Positions 7,915-16,660 of a DNA stretch of 64,000 nucleotides are shown here, piece after piece. Within the stretch, counting starts at the first letter, position 1. The number at the start of each line of letters is the position of its first letter. Source of the DNA: an uncultured Propionivibrio sp. Lineage in GTDB: Bacteria; Pseudomonadota; Gammaproteobacteria; Burkholderiales; Rhodocyclaceae. The position numbers and the translations under genes are program-made. A model generated the notes under the pieces. The model had not been told where the DNA came from and did not search any database. It saw only the letters and a program-made list of their open reading frames with translations. The stretch spans positions 1,178,001 to 1,242,000 of the forward strand of contig NZ_OY762655.1 in the NCBI RefSeq assembly GCF_963666255.1, in the 5' to 3' direction.

Positions 7915-8904
7915 GTGAAAAAGCACGTCGTCAATTTGATCGCAGTGGCACTGGGTAGCCTCGCAATCAGCACCGTCAATGCAGAAACCATCACCATCAA
8001 GGTGGCCAACTACTTCGCCGCCGAGCACCCCCAGAACGTCGCGCTCAAGGAAAAGTTCAAGCCCTTGATCGAGCAGAAGTCGCAGGGATCGCTGAAGGTC
8101 GACATTTTCGAAAACAACAAGCTCGGCGGTGAACAGCAGTTCTACACCGGCGTGCGTAACGGCACGATCGATATCGGCCTGCCGGGCATGATCATGCAGG
8201 GCGACGTGCCGAAGATGGGTATTCCCGAGTGGCCCTTCCTGCTGCGTGACTTCAAGCACGCCAGAGCCGTCCTGCTCGGACCGATCGGCAAGGAAATGGC
8301 CGAGAGCCTCGAACAGACCCACGGCGTGCATGTGCTCGCCTGGAGCGTGAACGGCTTCCGCATGTTCTCGACCAGCCGTCAGGTCGCCAACATGCAGGAC
8401 TTCAAGGGTCTGCGCATGCGCATGCCGAACTCGCCGGTCTTCGTCAAACTTGGCCAGGCGCTCGGCTGCAACGTCTCGCCGATGCCGCTCTCCGAAGTGT
8501 TCACGGCAATGGAACAGAAGGTCGTCGACGGCCAGGAAAACCCGATCGCCGTCGTCCGCTCCTCGGGCTTCTACGAGGTCCAGACCAACATCCTGGAAAC
8601 GCGTCACGCCTTCAGCCCGAACGTGCTGATCGTCAGCAAGAAGCTCTGGGCGAAGCTGAGCGCCGACCAGAAGAAGATCGTCGAGGACGCCGCCAAGGCC
8701 TATGCCGATTACGAGTGGCAGCTTTCCGAAAACGGTTATGAAGACGACAAGAAATTCCTGATCGAAAAGAAGATGAAGTTCATCACGCCTGACGCGAATT
8801 TCCGTCAGCAGATGGAAGCCGCCGTCCAGCCGATCTACGAGGAGTACTACGCCAAGTACCCGTGGGCCAAGGACATGGTCGCCAAGATCAAGGCCACCAA
8901 GTAA
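7915..8904 (+). CDS. dctP: TRAP transporter substrate-binding protein DctP
   Basis: 329 residues starting at a GTG with an excellent GAGGAG ribosome site. It has a Sec signal peptide (residues 1-23, cleavage near VNA-ET), so it is periplasmic. DctP-family features include KLGGEQQFYTGVRNGTIDIG, the substrate-contact region GLRMRMPNSP with the conserved Arg, and MPLSEVFTAMEQKVVDGQENP. It delivers an organic acid to the DctQM permease. The idonate-dehydrogenase-like gene downstream suggests a sugar acid ligand, but this is inference. Confidence 0.95.
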   Translation: MKKHVVNLIAVALGSLAISTVNAETITIKVANYFAAEHPQNVALKEKFKPLIEQKSQGSLKVDIFENNKLGGEQQFYTGVRNGTIDIGLPGMIMQGDVPKMGIPEWPFLLRDFKHARAVLLGPIGKEMAESLEQTHGVHVLAWSVNGFRMFSTSRQVANMQDFKGLRMRMPNSPVFVKLGQALGCNVSPMPLSEVFTAMEQKVVDGQENPIAVVRSSGFYEVQTNILETRHAFSPNVLIVSKKLWAKLSADQKKIVEDAAKAYADYEWQLSENGYEDDKKFLIEKKMKFITPDANFRQQMEAAVQPIYEEYYAKYPWAKDMVAKIKATK

Positions 8905-8916
8905 CGCGACTCCGAG

Positions 8917-8940
8917 CCGCATGCCCGACCGGGCATGCGG
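8917..8940 (+). terminator. hairpin between dctP and dctQ
   Basis: A perfect 10-bp stem CCGCATGCCC / GGGCATGCGG with loop GACC, followed by TTTCTCT, 12 nt after the dctP stop. It is probably an attenuator or 3'-end stabiliser that makes the binding protein more abundant than the membrane subunits. Confidence 0.6.
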
Positions 8941-8958
8941 TTTCTCTAAGGTGAAAAC

Positions 8959-9516
8959 ATGCGAAATATCGGGAATGCGATCACTCGATCGCTGAGTTAT
9001 CTCATTGCTTTGTTCCTGGCGCTGATGGCGATCTTTGTGTTCGGCAACGTCATCCTGCGCTACTTCTTTCATTCCGGATGGACGTGGGCGGAAGAAATGT
9101 CCCGCATCCTCTTCATCTGGCTGATCTTCCTCGGCTCGATCCTCGCGTTCAAGGACAACGAACATCTCGGCGTCGATACGCTGGTCGTCAGACTGACGCC
9201 CAAGGGCCGGAAGATCCTCTACGTCATCAATTGCTTTGTCATCCTCGCCACCATGGGTCTGACCCTGCACGGCAGCTGGTACCTGACGCTGCTCAACGTC
9301 GACCAATCGACCCCGGCGATCGGCATCCCGTACGCCTACGTCTACTCATCCGGCGTCGTCGTCAGCATCGGCATGGGCTTCATCGTCGCCATGAACCTCT
9401 ACATGCTGCTCTCCGGGAAGCTCACCGAAAATGATCTCGTCATGACCACCGACTCGGAAGAGAAAGTCTCCGAAATCGAGGAGATCGCCAAGAAAACCGC
9501 AGGAGAAAAGCAATGA
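8959..9516 (+). CDS. dctQ: TRAP transporter small permease DctQ
   Basis: 185 residues with four membrane helices (about 11-33, 46-64, 86-107 and 128-152). It carries the DctQ signature GNVILRYFF, SGWTWAEEMSRILFIWLIFLG, and a long charged cytoplasmic C-terminus (EEKVSEIEEIAKK). An AAGG site precedes the ATG. It overlaps dctM by 4 bp, so the two membrane subunits are translationally coupled. Confidence 0.94.
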   Translation: MRNIGNAITRSLSYLIALFLALMAIFVFGNVILRYFFHSGWTWAEEMSRILFIWLIFLGSILAFKDNEHLGVDTLVVRLTPKGRKILYVINCFVILATMGLTLHGSWYLTLLNVDQSTPAIGIPYAYVYSSGVVVSIGMGFIVAMNLYMLLSGKLTENDLVMTTDSEEKVSEIEEIAKKTAGEKQ

Positions 9517-10796
9517 CAATTACCGTTTTTCTGGTATCGCTCTGCGGCGCGATGGCGATGGGGATTCCGGTCGCCATTTCCCTGCTCATCTGCGGTATCG
9601 CGCTGATGTTCTACCTCGGCCAGTTCGACACGCAGATCCTGGCATCGAACCTGATGGACGGCGCCGACAACTTCCCGCTGATGGCCATTCCGTTCTTCAT
9701 CCTCGCCGGCGAGCTGATGAATGCGGGCGGCATCTCAAAGCGCATCATCAACTTCGCCATGTCGCTCGTCGGACACATCCGCGGCGGCTTCGGCTATGTC
9801 GCGATCATCGCCAGCGTCATCTTCTCGGGCCTGTCCGGCTCGGCGGTGGCGGATACGGCGGCGCTCGGCGCCATCCTCATCCCGATGATGGCCTCGGCCG
9901 GCTATAACAAGCCGCGCTCGGGTGCGCTGATCGCCTCGGCCGGCATCATCGCGCCGATCATGCCGCTGAGCGTGCCGATGATCGTCTTCGGCGTGACCGC
10001 CGGGGTGTCGATTCCGAAGCTGTTCATGTCGGGAATCTTCCCGGGCTTCCTGCTGGCGGTCTTCCTCGCCGTCGCCTGGGCATGGATGGTGCGGAAGGAC
10101 GACTTCAAGGTCGAGCCGCGCCGCACGCTGCGCGAAACGCTGGTGGCCGCACGCGGCGCCGCCTGGGCGTTCGTCCTGCCGTTCGTCATCATCTTCGGCC
10201 TGCGTGGCGGCGTCTTCACCCCGACCGAAGCGGCATCGATCGCCGCCTGGTACGCGCTCTTCGTCGGCATGTTCGTCTATCGCGAACTGACGCCGAAGAC
10301 GCTGGTGAAGGTGTTGATTTCCTCGGCCAAGACGACCAGCGTCATCATGCTGCTGGCGGCGTCGGCGATGGTGTCGTCATGGCTGATCACGGTCGCCAAC
10401 ATTCCCGACCAGATCGTCGACCTGCTGCGTCCGCTGATGGGCAACAAGATCCTGCTGATGCTGGCGATCAACCTGATCGTGCTGATGGTCGGAACGGCGA
10501 TGGACGTCATGCCGACGATCCTGATCCTGACGCCGGTGCTGATGCCGATCGTCAAGATGGCGGGCATCGATCCGATCTATTTCGGCTTCATGTTCGTCTT
10601 CAACAACTGCATCGGCTTGCTGACGCCGCCCGTGGGAACGGTGCTCAACGTCGCCGCGGGAGTGGGCAAGATATCGATGGAAGACATCATCAAGTCGGTC
10701 ATGCCGTTCATGTGGATCGAGATCGGCCTGCTCCTGCTGCTGACGGTCTTCCCCGACCTCGTCATCGTCCCCCTGAACTTCTTCACGCATCGTTAA
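9513..10796 (+). CDS. dctM: TRAP transporter large permease DctM
   Basis: 427 residues, highly hydrophobic with about a dozen membrane helices, the size typical of DctM. Family motifs include PLMAIPFFILAGELMNAGGIS, SGSAVADTAALGAILIPMM and NNCIGLLTPPVGTVLN. It forms the Na+- or H+-coupled transmembrane channel with DctQ. Confidence 0.95.
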   Translation: MTITVFLVSLCGAMAMGIPVAISLLICGIALMFYLGQFDTQILASNLMDGADNFPLMAIPFFILAGELMNAGGISKRIINFAMSLVGHIRGGFGYVAIIASVIFSGLSGSAVADTAALGAILIPMMASAGYNKPRSGALIASAGIIAPIMPLSVPMIVFGVTAGVSIPKLFMSGIFPGFLLAVFLAVAWAWMVRKDDFKVEPRRTLRETLVAARGAAWAFVLPFVIIFGLRGGVFTPTEAASIAAWYALFVGMFVYRELTPKTLVKVLISSAKTTSVIMLLAASAMVSSWLITVANIPDQIVDLLRPLMGNKILLMLAINLIVLMVGTAMDVMPTILILTPVLMPIVKMAGIDPIYFGFMFVFNNCIGLLTPPVGTVLNVAAGVGKISMEDIIKSVMPFMWIEIGLLLLLTVFPDLVIVPLNFFTHR

Positions 10797-10810
10797 GTCT
10801 CATGTCAGTC

Positions 10811-10861
10811 GCGGCCGGCATCCGTGCCGGTCGCGGAATCTCCGCCGGCTTGCACGCCGGC
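10811..10861 (+). other. two tandem stem-loops between dctM and the dehydrogenase gene
   Basis: Stem 1 (10811-10834) is GCGGCCGGCA / TGCCGGTCGC with loop TCCG, 9 of 10 paired plus a G-T pair. Stem 2 (10844-10861) is GCCGGC / GCCGGC with loop TTGCAC. There is no T-run, so RNA processing or stability elements are more likely than terminators. Confidence 0.5.
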
Positions 10862-10906
10862 AAACAGGCAACCCCAGGCAAAATCGCCGGATTGGAAATA
10901 GCACGA

Positions 10907-11947
10907 ATGGAAACGAAAGCTTGTGTCTTGTACGCGCAGGAAGACGTGCGCGTTGAAAGCTGGCCGGTCGGCGACGTCGGCCCGAACCAGGTTCTGGTGC
11001 GCATCGGCGCCGGCGGCGTCTGCGGCTCCGATATTCATTATTACTGGGACGGCGGCATCGGCACGATCCGCGTCAGCGAACCGATCGTCATGGGCCACGA
11101 GGTCGCCGGCACCGTCGAAAGCGTCGGCGCGAAGGTGACCAAGGTCCGCCCCGGCGACCGCATCGCCGTCAGCCCGAGCCGCCCCTGCGGCCACTGCAAG
11201 TTCTGCCTGGCCGGCGAACAGCAGCATTGCCTGGAGATGCAGTTCTTCGGCAGCGCCATGCGCAAACCGCACACGCACGGCGGATTCCGCCAGTTGCTGG
11301 TGGCCGAGGAACATCAATGCGAACCCGTCGGCGACAAGGTCTCCCTTGGCGAAGCCGCCTGCGCCGAACCGCTCTCGATCGGCCTGCACGCGATCAACCA
11401 GGCTGGCAGCCTGATCGGCAAGCGCGTCCTCGTCACCGGCGCGGGCCCGATCGGCGCCCTGCTGATCGGCGCGATTCGCGTTGCCGGCGCCGCCGAGATC
11501 GTCGCCATGGACATCTCCGAAGCGCCGCTCAAGGCCGCGCTGGCCATGGGTGCCAACGTCGCCATCAACGGCGCCAACGAACCGGACCGCCTCGCCGGAG
11601 ATTATTCGGCCGACAAGGGCTACTTCGACGTCGCCTTCGAGTGCACCGGCGTCGGCGCGGTGCTGAAGCAGGCCTTCCCGGTCGTCCGGCCGCGTGGCAC
11701 GGTGGTTCAGGTCGGTGTCACCGGCAGCGCCGACATCCCGATCAATGCGCTGGTCGGCAAGGAAATCCGCCTCGTCGGCACGCACCGCTTCAACCACGAA
11801 TACGCGCACGCCGCACGGCTGATCCGCGAAGGCCGGATCGACGTCAAGCCGATCATCACGACGACGCTACCGATGGAACGCGTCAAGGAAGCCTTCGAAA
11901 TCGCGCGCGATCGCAAAACACAGATGAAAGTGCAACTCGCCTTCTGA
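10907..11947 (+). CDS. idnD: zinc-dependent MDR dehydrogenase, L-idonate 5-dehydrogenase-like
   Basis: 346 residues of the medium-chain dehydrogenase family. Catalytic zinc ligands are Cys39 (GGVCGSD) and His64-Glu65 (GHE), and the structural zinc site is Cys94/97/100/108 (CGHCKFC). The Rossmann motif GAGPIGAL is followed by an Asp (MDIS), which suggests NAD+. The block QFFGSAMRKPHTHGGF, the YFDVAFE segment and the KVQLAF C-terminus match E. coli IdnD as remembered, which oxidises L-idonate to 5-ketogluconate. The ATG at 10907 was chosen because homology starts there. Its place after dctPQM supports a sugar-acid substrate, although sorbitol/threonine-type substrates remain possible. Confidence 0.85.
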   Translation: METKACVLYAQEDVRVESWPVGDVGPNQVLVRIGAGGVCGSDIHYYWDGGIGTIRVSEPIVMGHEVAGTVESVGAKVTKVRPGDRIAVSPSRPCGHCKFCLAGEQQHCLEMQFFGSAMRKPHTHGGFRQLLVAEEHQCEPVGDKVSLGEAACAEPLSIGLHAINQAGSLIGKRVLVTGAGPIGALLIGAIRVAGAAEIVAMDISEAPLKAALAMGANVAINGANEPDRLAGDYSADKGYFDVAFECTGVGAVLKQAFPVVRPRGTVVQVGVTGSADIPINALVGKEIRLVGTHRFNHEYAHAARLIREGRIDVKPIITTTLPMERVKEAFEIARDRKTQMKVQLAF

Positions 11948-11978
11948 TCCGCCGCGCTTCCGCCGGCAAGCATCGAAG

Positions 11979-12015
11979 CCGGGCATCTCCCCAGGGAGCT
12001 GCCCGGTTTTTTTTT
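11979..12015 (+). terminator. rho-independent terminator of the TRAP operon
   Basis: The stem CCGGGCA / TGCCCGG with an internal TCTCC/GGGAG extension is followed by nine T residues. It closes the dctPQM-dehydrogenase unit. Confidence 0.92.
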
Positions 12016-12084
12016 GCGCGACCGCACCCCGCCGCCCTCGCCAACCTGTCGAAATTTCTAACGGATATGTCAAAAAAATCGCGA

Positions 12085-12113
12085 TTGTCCTTGCCGGGTC
12101 GGCTACCTAGAAT
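12085..12113 (+). promoter_or_regulatory. candidate sigma-70 promoter of the oxidoreductase operon
   Basis: TTGTCC (12085-12090) and TAGAAT (12108-12113) are separated by exactly 17 bp, 144 bp before the first ATG. An AT-rich tract lies just upstream. Confidence 0.5.
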
Positions 12114-12256
12114 TCGTGCCTGAGTTGCCGGAACGCCGGCCCGAGCGCGCGCGCCTGATCGTGCCGCGGAGAGGGAATCGAGGCGTTTTTGGGGGCCGGC
12201 AACGGGGCGCTGTTCTTCGAGCTTTGCATAAAACCTATTGGAAGCGCGACCGACCT

Positions 12257-14557
12257 ATGAAAAACGATTTACCACGAGAAGCTTCCGCATCCGGCCTGGA
12301 AAATCTGTCCTTGCCGCTGGAAGTACGGGTGCATGGACGCGGCGGCCAGGGCGGCGTCACCTGCGCCAAGCTGATCGCCTCGCTGTACACACAGATGGGG
12401 CTGCACGTGCAGACCTTCGGCGATTACGGCAGCGAGCGTTCCGGCGCGCCGATCCAGGCCTTTACCCGCGTCGACCGCCAGCCGATCTCGAACCGCAACA
12501 AGGTCTATCAGCCGGACCACCTGATTGTCCTCGATGAGGCGCTGATGGGGCCGCAGGTGCTGTCGGGCACAGCGGCGGGCGCGCTGCTGCTGCTCAACAC
12601 CCGCTCACGCCTCGACGCCTTCGCCGGGCAATTCGAAGACTATCGCTTCGGCGCCATCGACGCCACGGCAATCGCCCGCGAACATGGCATCGGCAGCAGT
12701 TCGGTGGTGATCATCAACACCACCATCCTCGGCGCCTACGCGCGCTTGCTTGGCGTCCCGCTGAACGCGCTCGAAAAGGCGTATGCGTCGCTGGGCCTGA
12801 GCGGCGACCTCGCTGCCGCCGAACACGCCTACGACCAGGTGCAGATCCGCGATCCGCGTCCCGATGCGGCCGGCGCCACTCCGCGCGGCGCGACGACCTG
12901 GCAGCCGGTGCTGCCGCCGGTTCTGCCGCTGACCGAACACCACACCGATTTGCCGGCAACGCTGAAGACCGGCACCTGGAGCACCCAGGCGCCGCGCTAC
13001 CGCGAGCACGCCGCGCCCTGCAACCAGGCCTGCCCGGCCGGCAATGACATTCGCGGATTCATCCAGGCGCTCAAGAACGAAGGCGCCGACGCGGCAGCAC
13101 GCGTGCTGCTACGCACGCAAGCCCTGCCCTCGGTCTGCGGCCGCGTCTGCCCGGCCCCGTGCATGCAGGGCTGCAACCGCGAAGCCTTCGACGGCGCCGT
13201 CAATATCCGCAGTCTGGAGCGCTGGATCGCCGACCACTCGGACGTCGCGCTCGAACGGCAAAGCACCGGCACGCCGCGCCACTTCGCCGTCATCGGCGGC
13301 GGCCCCGCTGGCCTCAGCGCCAGCTATCAACTGGCGCGACGCGGCCACGCGGTGACCCTCTACGAAGCCGGACGGGGCCTCGGCGGCGTGCTGCGCAACG
13401 GCATCCCCGCCTACCGCCTGCCGCCGGACGTGCTGCAACGCGATGTTGATCGCATCACCGGTCTCGGCGTTGAGACACGCCTCAATGCCCGCCTCGACCG
13501 CGAAGCGCTGGCGCGCCTGCCGGACGACGTCGATGCGCTGCTGCTCTGTACCGGTCTCGGCCCGGCGCTGAACCTGGGCGTCGACGGAGAAAACCTGCCC
13601 GGCGTCGAACAGGGCCTCGACTTCCTCGACCGGGCGAAACAGGGCCAGGTCACGCTGCAGGGCCGCGTCGTCGTGGTCGGCGGCGGCAACACGGCGATCG
13701 ACTGCGCGCGCACCGCGCTACGCTGCGGCGCCAGTTCGGTAAAACTCGTCTATCGCCGCAGCCGCGAGGAAATGCCGGCAATCGCCGAGGAAATCGACGC
13801 CGCCGAATTCGAGGGCGTGCGCCTCGTGCTGCAGCGTCAGCCCGTGGCCTTCAGCGGCAACGGCAGCATCAGCGCCGTCGTGCTGGCCGAAGTCGAACCC
13901 GGCGCGCCCGATGCAAGCGGACGGCGGCGGCCGGTCGTGACATCGCGGACCTCGACGCTCGACTGCGATACGGTCCTGCTCGCGCTCGGCCAGGGCGCCA
14001 TGGCCGACGTGCTGCCGGACGACTGGCAGATCCGCAACGGTCGCATCTGGCACGGCGACGCGGCGCTGCCGGTCTGGCTGGCCGGCGACTGCGCCAACGG
14101 CGACGGCACCGTCACCCATGCCATTGGCAACGGACGCAGGACGGCACTGGCCGCCCTGGGTTGTCTCGACAGCGGCTCTGACGGCACGGTAACGGCCGAC
14201 GCTGGCGCCGGCGAAAACCCGGTCGCACCGGGCCAGATCCGTTTCTCCCATTTCGATGTGGCGCCGCCGCATCGCGACAAGGAATCGCCGCCCTCGGTAC
14301 GCCGCAACAGCTTCGACGAATGCAACCACGGCCTCGCCGGGCCGGAAGAAGCCGAGCGCTGTTTCTCCTGCGGCCAATGCACGCACTGTGACACCTGCCT
14401 GATCTACTGTCCGGAAGGCGTCATCGCCCGCGCCGGCGACGGCTACCGGATCGACGCCGACTACTGCAAGGGCTGCGGCATGTGCGTCGCCGAATGTCCG
14501 CGCAGCGCCATGGAAATGCACGAAAAAAACAAGCAGGAGGTGATGTCATGTCTCTGA
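12257..14557 (+). CDS. fused 2-oxoacid oxidoreductase gamma / GltD-like FAD-NAD(P)H / ferredoxin (delta) subunit
   Basis: 766 residues joining three modules. Residues about 18-195 are the gamma domain of 2-oxoacid:acceptor oxidoreductases (VHGRGGQGGVTCAKLIAS, GDYGSERSGAP). Residues about 245-690 are a glutamate-synthase-small-subunit-like oxidoreductase. This has an N-terminal Fe-S domain (CNQACPAGNDI, CGRVCPAPCMQGC), an FAD site (VIGGGPAGLSAS), an NAD(P)H site (VVGGGNTAIDCA, YRRSREEMPA) and AGDCANGDGTV. Residues about 700-755 are a two-cluster ferredoxin (CFSCGQCTHCDTC, CKGCGMCVAECP). It should carry electrons from the alpha/beta core to NAD(P)+. In phenylglyoxylate:NAD+ oxidoreductase the equivalents are separate subunits, as I recall. 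The ATG at 12257 was chosen because homology begins shortly after it. It overlaps the next gene by 10 bp. Confidence 0.88.
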   Translation: MKNDLPREASASGLENLSLPLEVRVHGRGGQGGVTCAKLIASLYTQMGLHVQTFGDYGSERSGAPIQAFTRVDRQPISNRNKVYQPDHLIVLDEALMGPQVLSGTAAGALLLLNTRSRLDAFAGQFEDYRFGAIDATAIAREHGIGSSSVVIINTTILGAYARLLGVPLNALEKAYASLGLSGDLAAAEHAYDQVQIRDPRPDAAGATPRGATTWQPVLPPVLPLTEHHTDLPATLKTGTWSTQAPRYREHAAPCNQACPAGNDIRGFIQALKNEGADAAARVLLRTQALPSVCGRVCPAPCMQGCNREAFDGAVNIRSLERWIADHSDVALERQSTGTPRHFAVIGGGPAGLSASYQLARRGHAVTLYEAGRGLGGVLRNGIPAYRLPPDVLQRDVDRITGLGVETRLNARLDREALARLPDDVDALLLCTGLGPALNLGVDGENLPGVEQGLDFLDRAKQGQVTLQGRVVVVGGGNTAIDCARTALRCGASSVKLVYRRSREEMPAIAEEIDAAEFEGVRLVLQRQPVAFSGNGSISAVVLAEVEPGAPDASGRRRPVVTSRTSTLDCDTVLLALGQGAMADVLPDDWQIRNGRIWHGDAALPVWLAGDCANGDGTVTHAIGNGRRTALAALGCLDSGSDGTVTADAGAGENPVAPGQIRFSHFDVAPPHRDKESPPSVRRNSFDECNHGLAGPEEAERCFSCGQCTHCDTCLIYCPEGVIARAGDGYRIDADYCKGCGMCVAECPRSAMEMHEKNKQEVMSCL

Positions 14558-15708
14558 AACTCTTGAGCGCCAACCACGGCGCCGGATTGGCCGCGACGCT
14601 CGCCGGGCGCGCCAATCGCACGGGCCGGGGCTTCTGCAGCGGTGTCTATCCGATCACGCCCTCGACCGAATGCATGGAATATCTCTGCCTGCAGGAGATC
14701 GAAAAAGGCCGCGTCGTCAAGGTCGAGAGCGAACACAGCGCCATGGCCGTCTGCATCGGCGCGGCGGCCGCCGGGGCGCGCAGCTTCACCACCACCTCGT
14801 CGAACGGCCTCGCCTACATGGCCGAAAACTGCATCGCCGCCGCCTACCTGCGCCTGCCGGTGGTGATGGCGGTCGCCAACCGGACGATCGGCCCGCCCTG
14901 GAATATCTGGGCCGATCACGGCGACGCGCTGATGCTGCGCGATCACGGCCTCATCCAGTTCTACTGCGCCGACAACCAGGAACTCTTCGACACCGTGCTC
15001 GCCGCCTTCCGGCTTGCCGAAGATCCGGCGGTAATGATGCCGGCGATGGTCTGCATGGAAGGTTTCATCCTCTCGCACACCGTCGCGCAGATCGACGTAC
15101 CCGATCAGGCGCTGGTCGATGCCTTCCTGCCGCCGACGACGGTGCCGCACCGCCTCGGCGAAGCGCCGCACGCGCTCGGGCAGATCGACCTGCCGCACCA
15201 GACCGAAATGCACCGGCACCAGCATCTCTCGGCCATGAACGGCGCCGCCCGCGTCTATGCCGGCATCCAGGACGAGTTCGAGCGCATCTTCGGGCGCCGG
15301 CTGGCCGACGCCGTCGTGCCCTACCGCGCCGACGATGCCGAAACGCTGATCGTCTCGATGGGTACGATCGGCGCCACCGCCGAACGCGTCGTCGACCAAC
15401 TGCGCGCCCAGGGCCAGAAGGTCGGTGCGCTGCGTGTGCGCCTCTTCCGCCCGCTGCCGAGCGAGGCCATCCGCGCCTGGTTCGCCGGCAAGCAGCGCAT
15501 CGCCGTGATCGACCGCGACGTCAGCCTCGGCTTCGGCGGGGTGCTCTGGGGCGAGGTCAATGCGCTCGCCGATCCCGGCACCGTGGTGCAGAGCTATCTC
15601 GCCGGACTCGGCGGCGGCGACGTCCGCCCCGAGCATATCGTCAATATGCTGGCCGATTTGCAGCCGCGCAAGAATGCCGGACACCCGGCGATGATGGAGG
15701 CCGCATGA
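14548..15708 (+). CDS. 2-oxoacid:acceptor oxidoreductase alpha subunit
   Basis: About 386 residues from the ATG at 14548, which has a near-perfect AGGAGGTG ribosome site inside the end of the previous gene. The N-terminal pyrimidine-binding domain shows GVYPITPSTECMEYL, VESEHSAMAVCIGAAAAGARSFTTTSS and the VANRTIGPPWNIWADH loop. A transketolase C-terminal-like domain follows (ETLIVSMGTIGATAERVV, GALRVRLFRPLP). It pairs with the beta subunit to form the TPP site. The family covers pyruvate, 2-oxoglutarate, indolepyruvate and phenylglyoxylate enzymes; the substrate is not decided by these motifs. Confidence 0.92.
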   Translation: MSLKLLSANHGAGLAATLAGRANRTGRGFCSGVYPITPSTECMEYLCLQEIEKGRVVKVESEHSAMAVCIGAAAAGARSFTTTSSNGLAYMAENCIAAAYLRLPVVMAVANRTIGPPWNIWADHGDALMLRDHGLIQFYCADNQELFDTVLAAFRLAEDPAVMMPAMVCMEGFILSHTVAQIDVPDQALVDAFLPPTTVPHRLGEAPHALGQIDLPHQTEMHRHQHLSAMNGAARVYAGIQDEFERIFGRRLADAVVPYRADDAETLIVSMGTIGATAERVVDQLRAQGQKVGALRVRLFRPLPSEAIRAWFAGKQRIAVIDRDVSLGFGGVLWGEVNALADPGTVVQSYLAGLGGGDVRPEHIVNMLADLQPRKNAGHPAMMEAA

Positions 15709-16634
15709 TGAACGAACCCGTATTGGGCGGCATGGCCCAGACCACGCTCGACCGCCCCGATCCGCTGCTGCGCATGGGCAATACCAACTGCGGCGGCTGC
15801 GGCCTCTCGTCGCTGATGCAGATGATGCGCCACGCGGTCGCCGACCAGCGCGTGCACCTCGTCGTCCCCGCCTGCTGCGCCGCCGTCTCGGCCGGCATCT
15901 ACCCACAGAGCACCTACGGCGTGCCGACCCTGCTGACGACCTTCGCCTCGGCGGCGGCGGCCGCCAGCGGCATCGCCACCGTCGCCCGCATGAACGGCGA
16001 GGATACCCGCGTCATCTGTCTCGCCGGCGACGGCGGCACCTATGACATCGGCTTCGCGACGCTGTCGGCGGCGGCGGATCGCAACGAGGACGTGCTCTAC
16101 ATCTGCTATGACAACGAAATCTACGGCAACACCGGCGGGCAGCGCTCCTCGGCGACGCCGGCCGGCGCGGTGACGAGCAACCTGTCGGGCGCCAAGCCGG
16201 AGGAAAAGAAGGACATCCTGGCGATCATGGCAGCACACCGCGTCCCGTATGTCGCCTCGGTCTCGCTCGCCGACGCCGAGGACACCGTGCGCAAGCTGCG
16301 CCGAGCGCTCGACCTCAAGGGATTCCGCTTCCTGCACGTGCTCTCGCCCTGCCCGACCGGCTGGAAATCGGAACCGGCGATGGGCATGGAACTGGTGCGG
16401 CTGGCGGTGCGCTCGGGGCTTTACCCGGTCATCGAGATCTTCGACGGCAAGCGCTACGTGGTGAATATCGAACCCGACTTCTCCGACGAGGCGCTGGACA
16501 TGTATCTCTCGCTTCAGCTACGGTTCCAGAAATCGGGCATCAGCGCCGCCGGCCTGCGTCCGGCCATCGACCGCCACTGGCAGGAACTGCGCGCGCTCAG
16601 CGGGCGCATCGTACCGGCCCGGCGCGTCGCCTGA
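15705..16634 (+). CDS. 2-oxoacid:acceptor oxidoreductase beta subunit (TPP-binding)
   Basis: 309 residues. The TPP/Mg motif is complete: GDGGTYDIGF followed by DNEIYGNTGGQRSSATP. An early Cys pair (NTNCGGCGLSS) and PACCAAV recall the Fe-S ligands of pyruvate-type beta subunits. The start overlaps the alpha stop (ATGATGA); the ATG at 15708 has slightly better spacing from GGAGG and is an equal alternative. With the fused gamma-FAD-delta protein it should oxidatively decarboxylate a 2-oxoacid to an acyl-CoA with reduction of NAD(P)+. Confidence 0.93.
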   Translation: MMNEPVLGGMAQTTLDRPDPLLRMGNTNCGGCGLSSLMQMMRHAVADQRVHLVVPACCAAVSAGIYPQSTYGVPTLLTTFASAAAAASGIATVARMNGEDTRVICLAGDGGTYDIGFATLSAAADRNEDVLYICYDNEIYGNTGGQRSSATPAGAVTSNLSGAKPEEKKDILAIMAAHRVPYVASVSLADAEDTVRKLRRALDLKGFRFLHVLSPCPTGWKSEPAMGMELVRLAVRSGLYPVIEIFDGKRYVVNIEPDFSDEALDMYLSLQLRFQKSGISAAGLRPAIDRHWQELRALSGRIVPARRVA

Positions 16635-16660
16635 ACCACAGACATCGGGAGAAACGGATC

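Noticed and set aside
10082..10906. Long upstream part of the frame containing the idonate-dehydrogenase-like gene
   Set aside because: It overlaps dctM in another frame and is Arg/Asp/His-rich without homology; the true start is at 10907 where the MDR fold begins.
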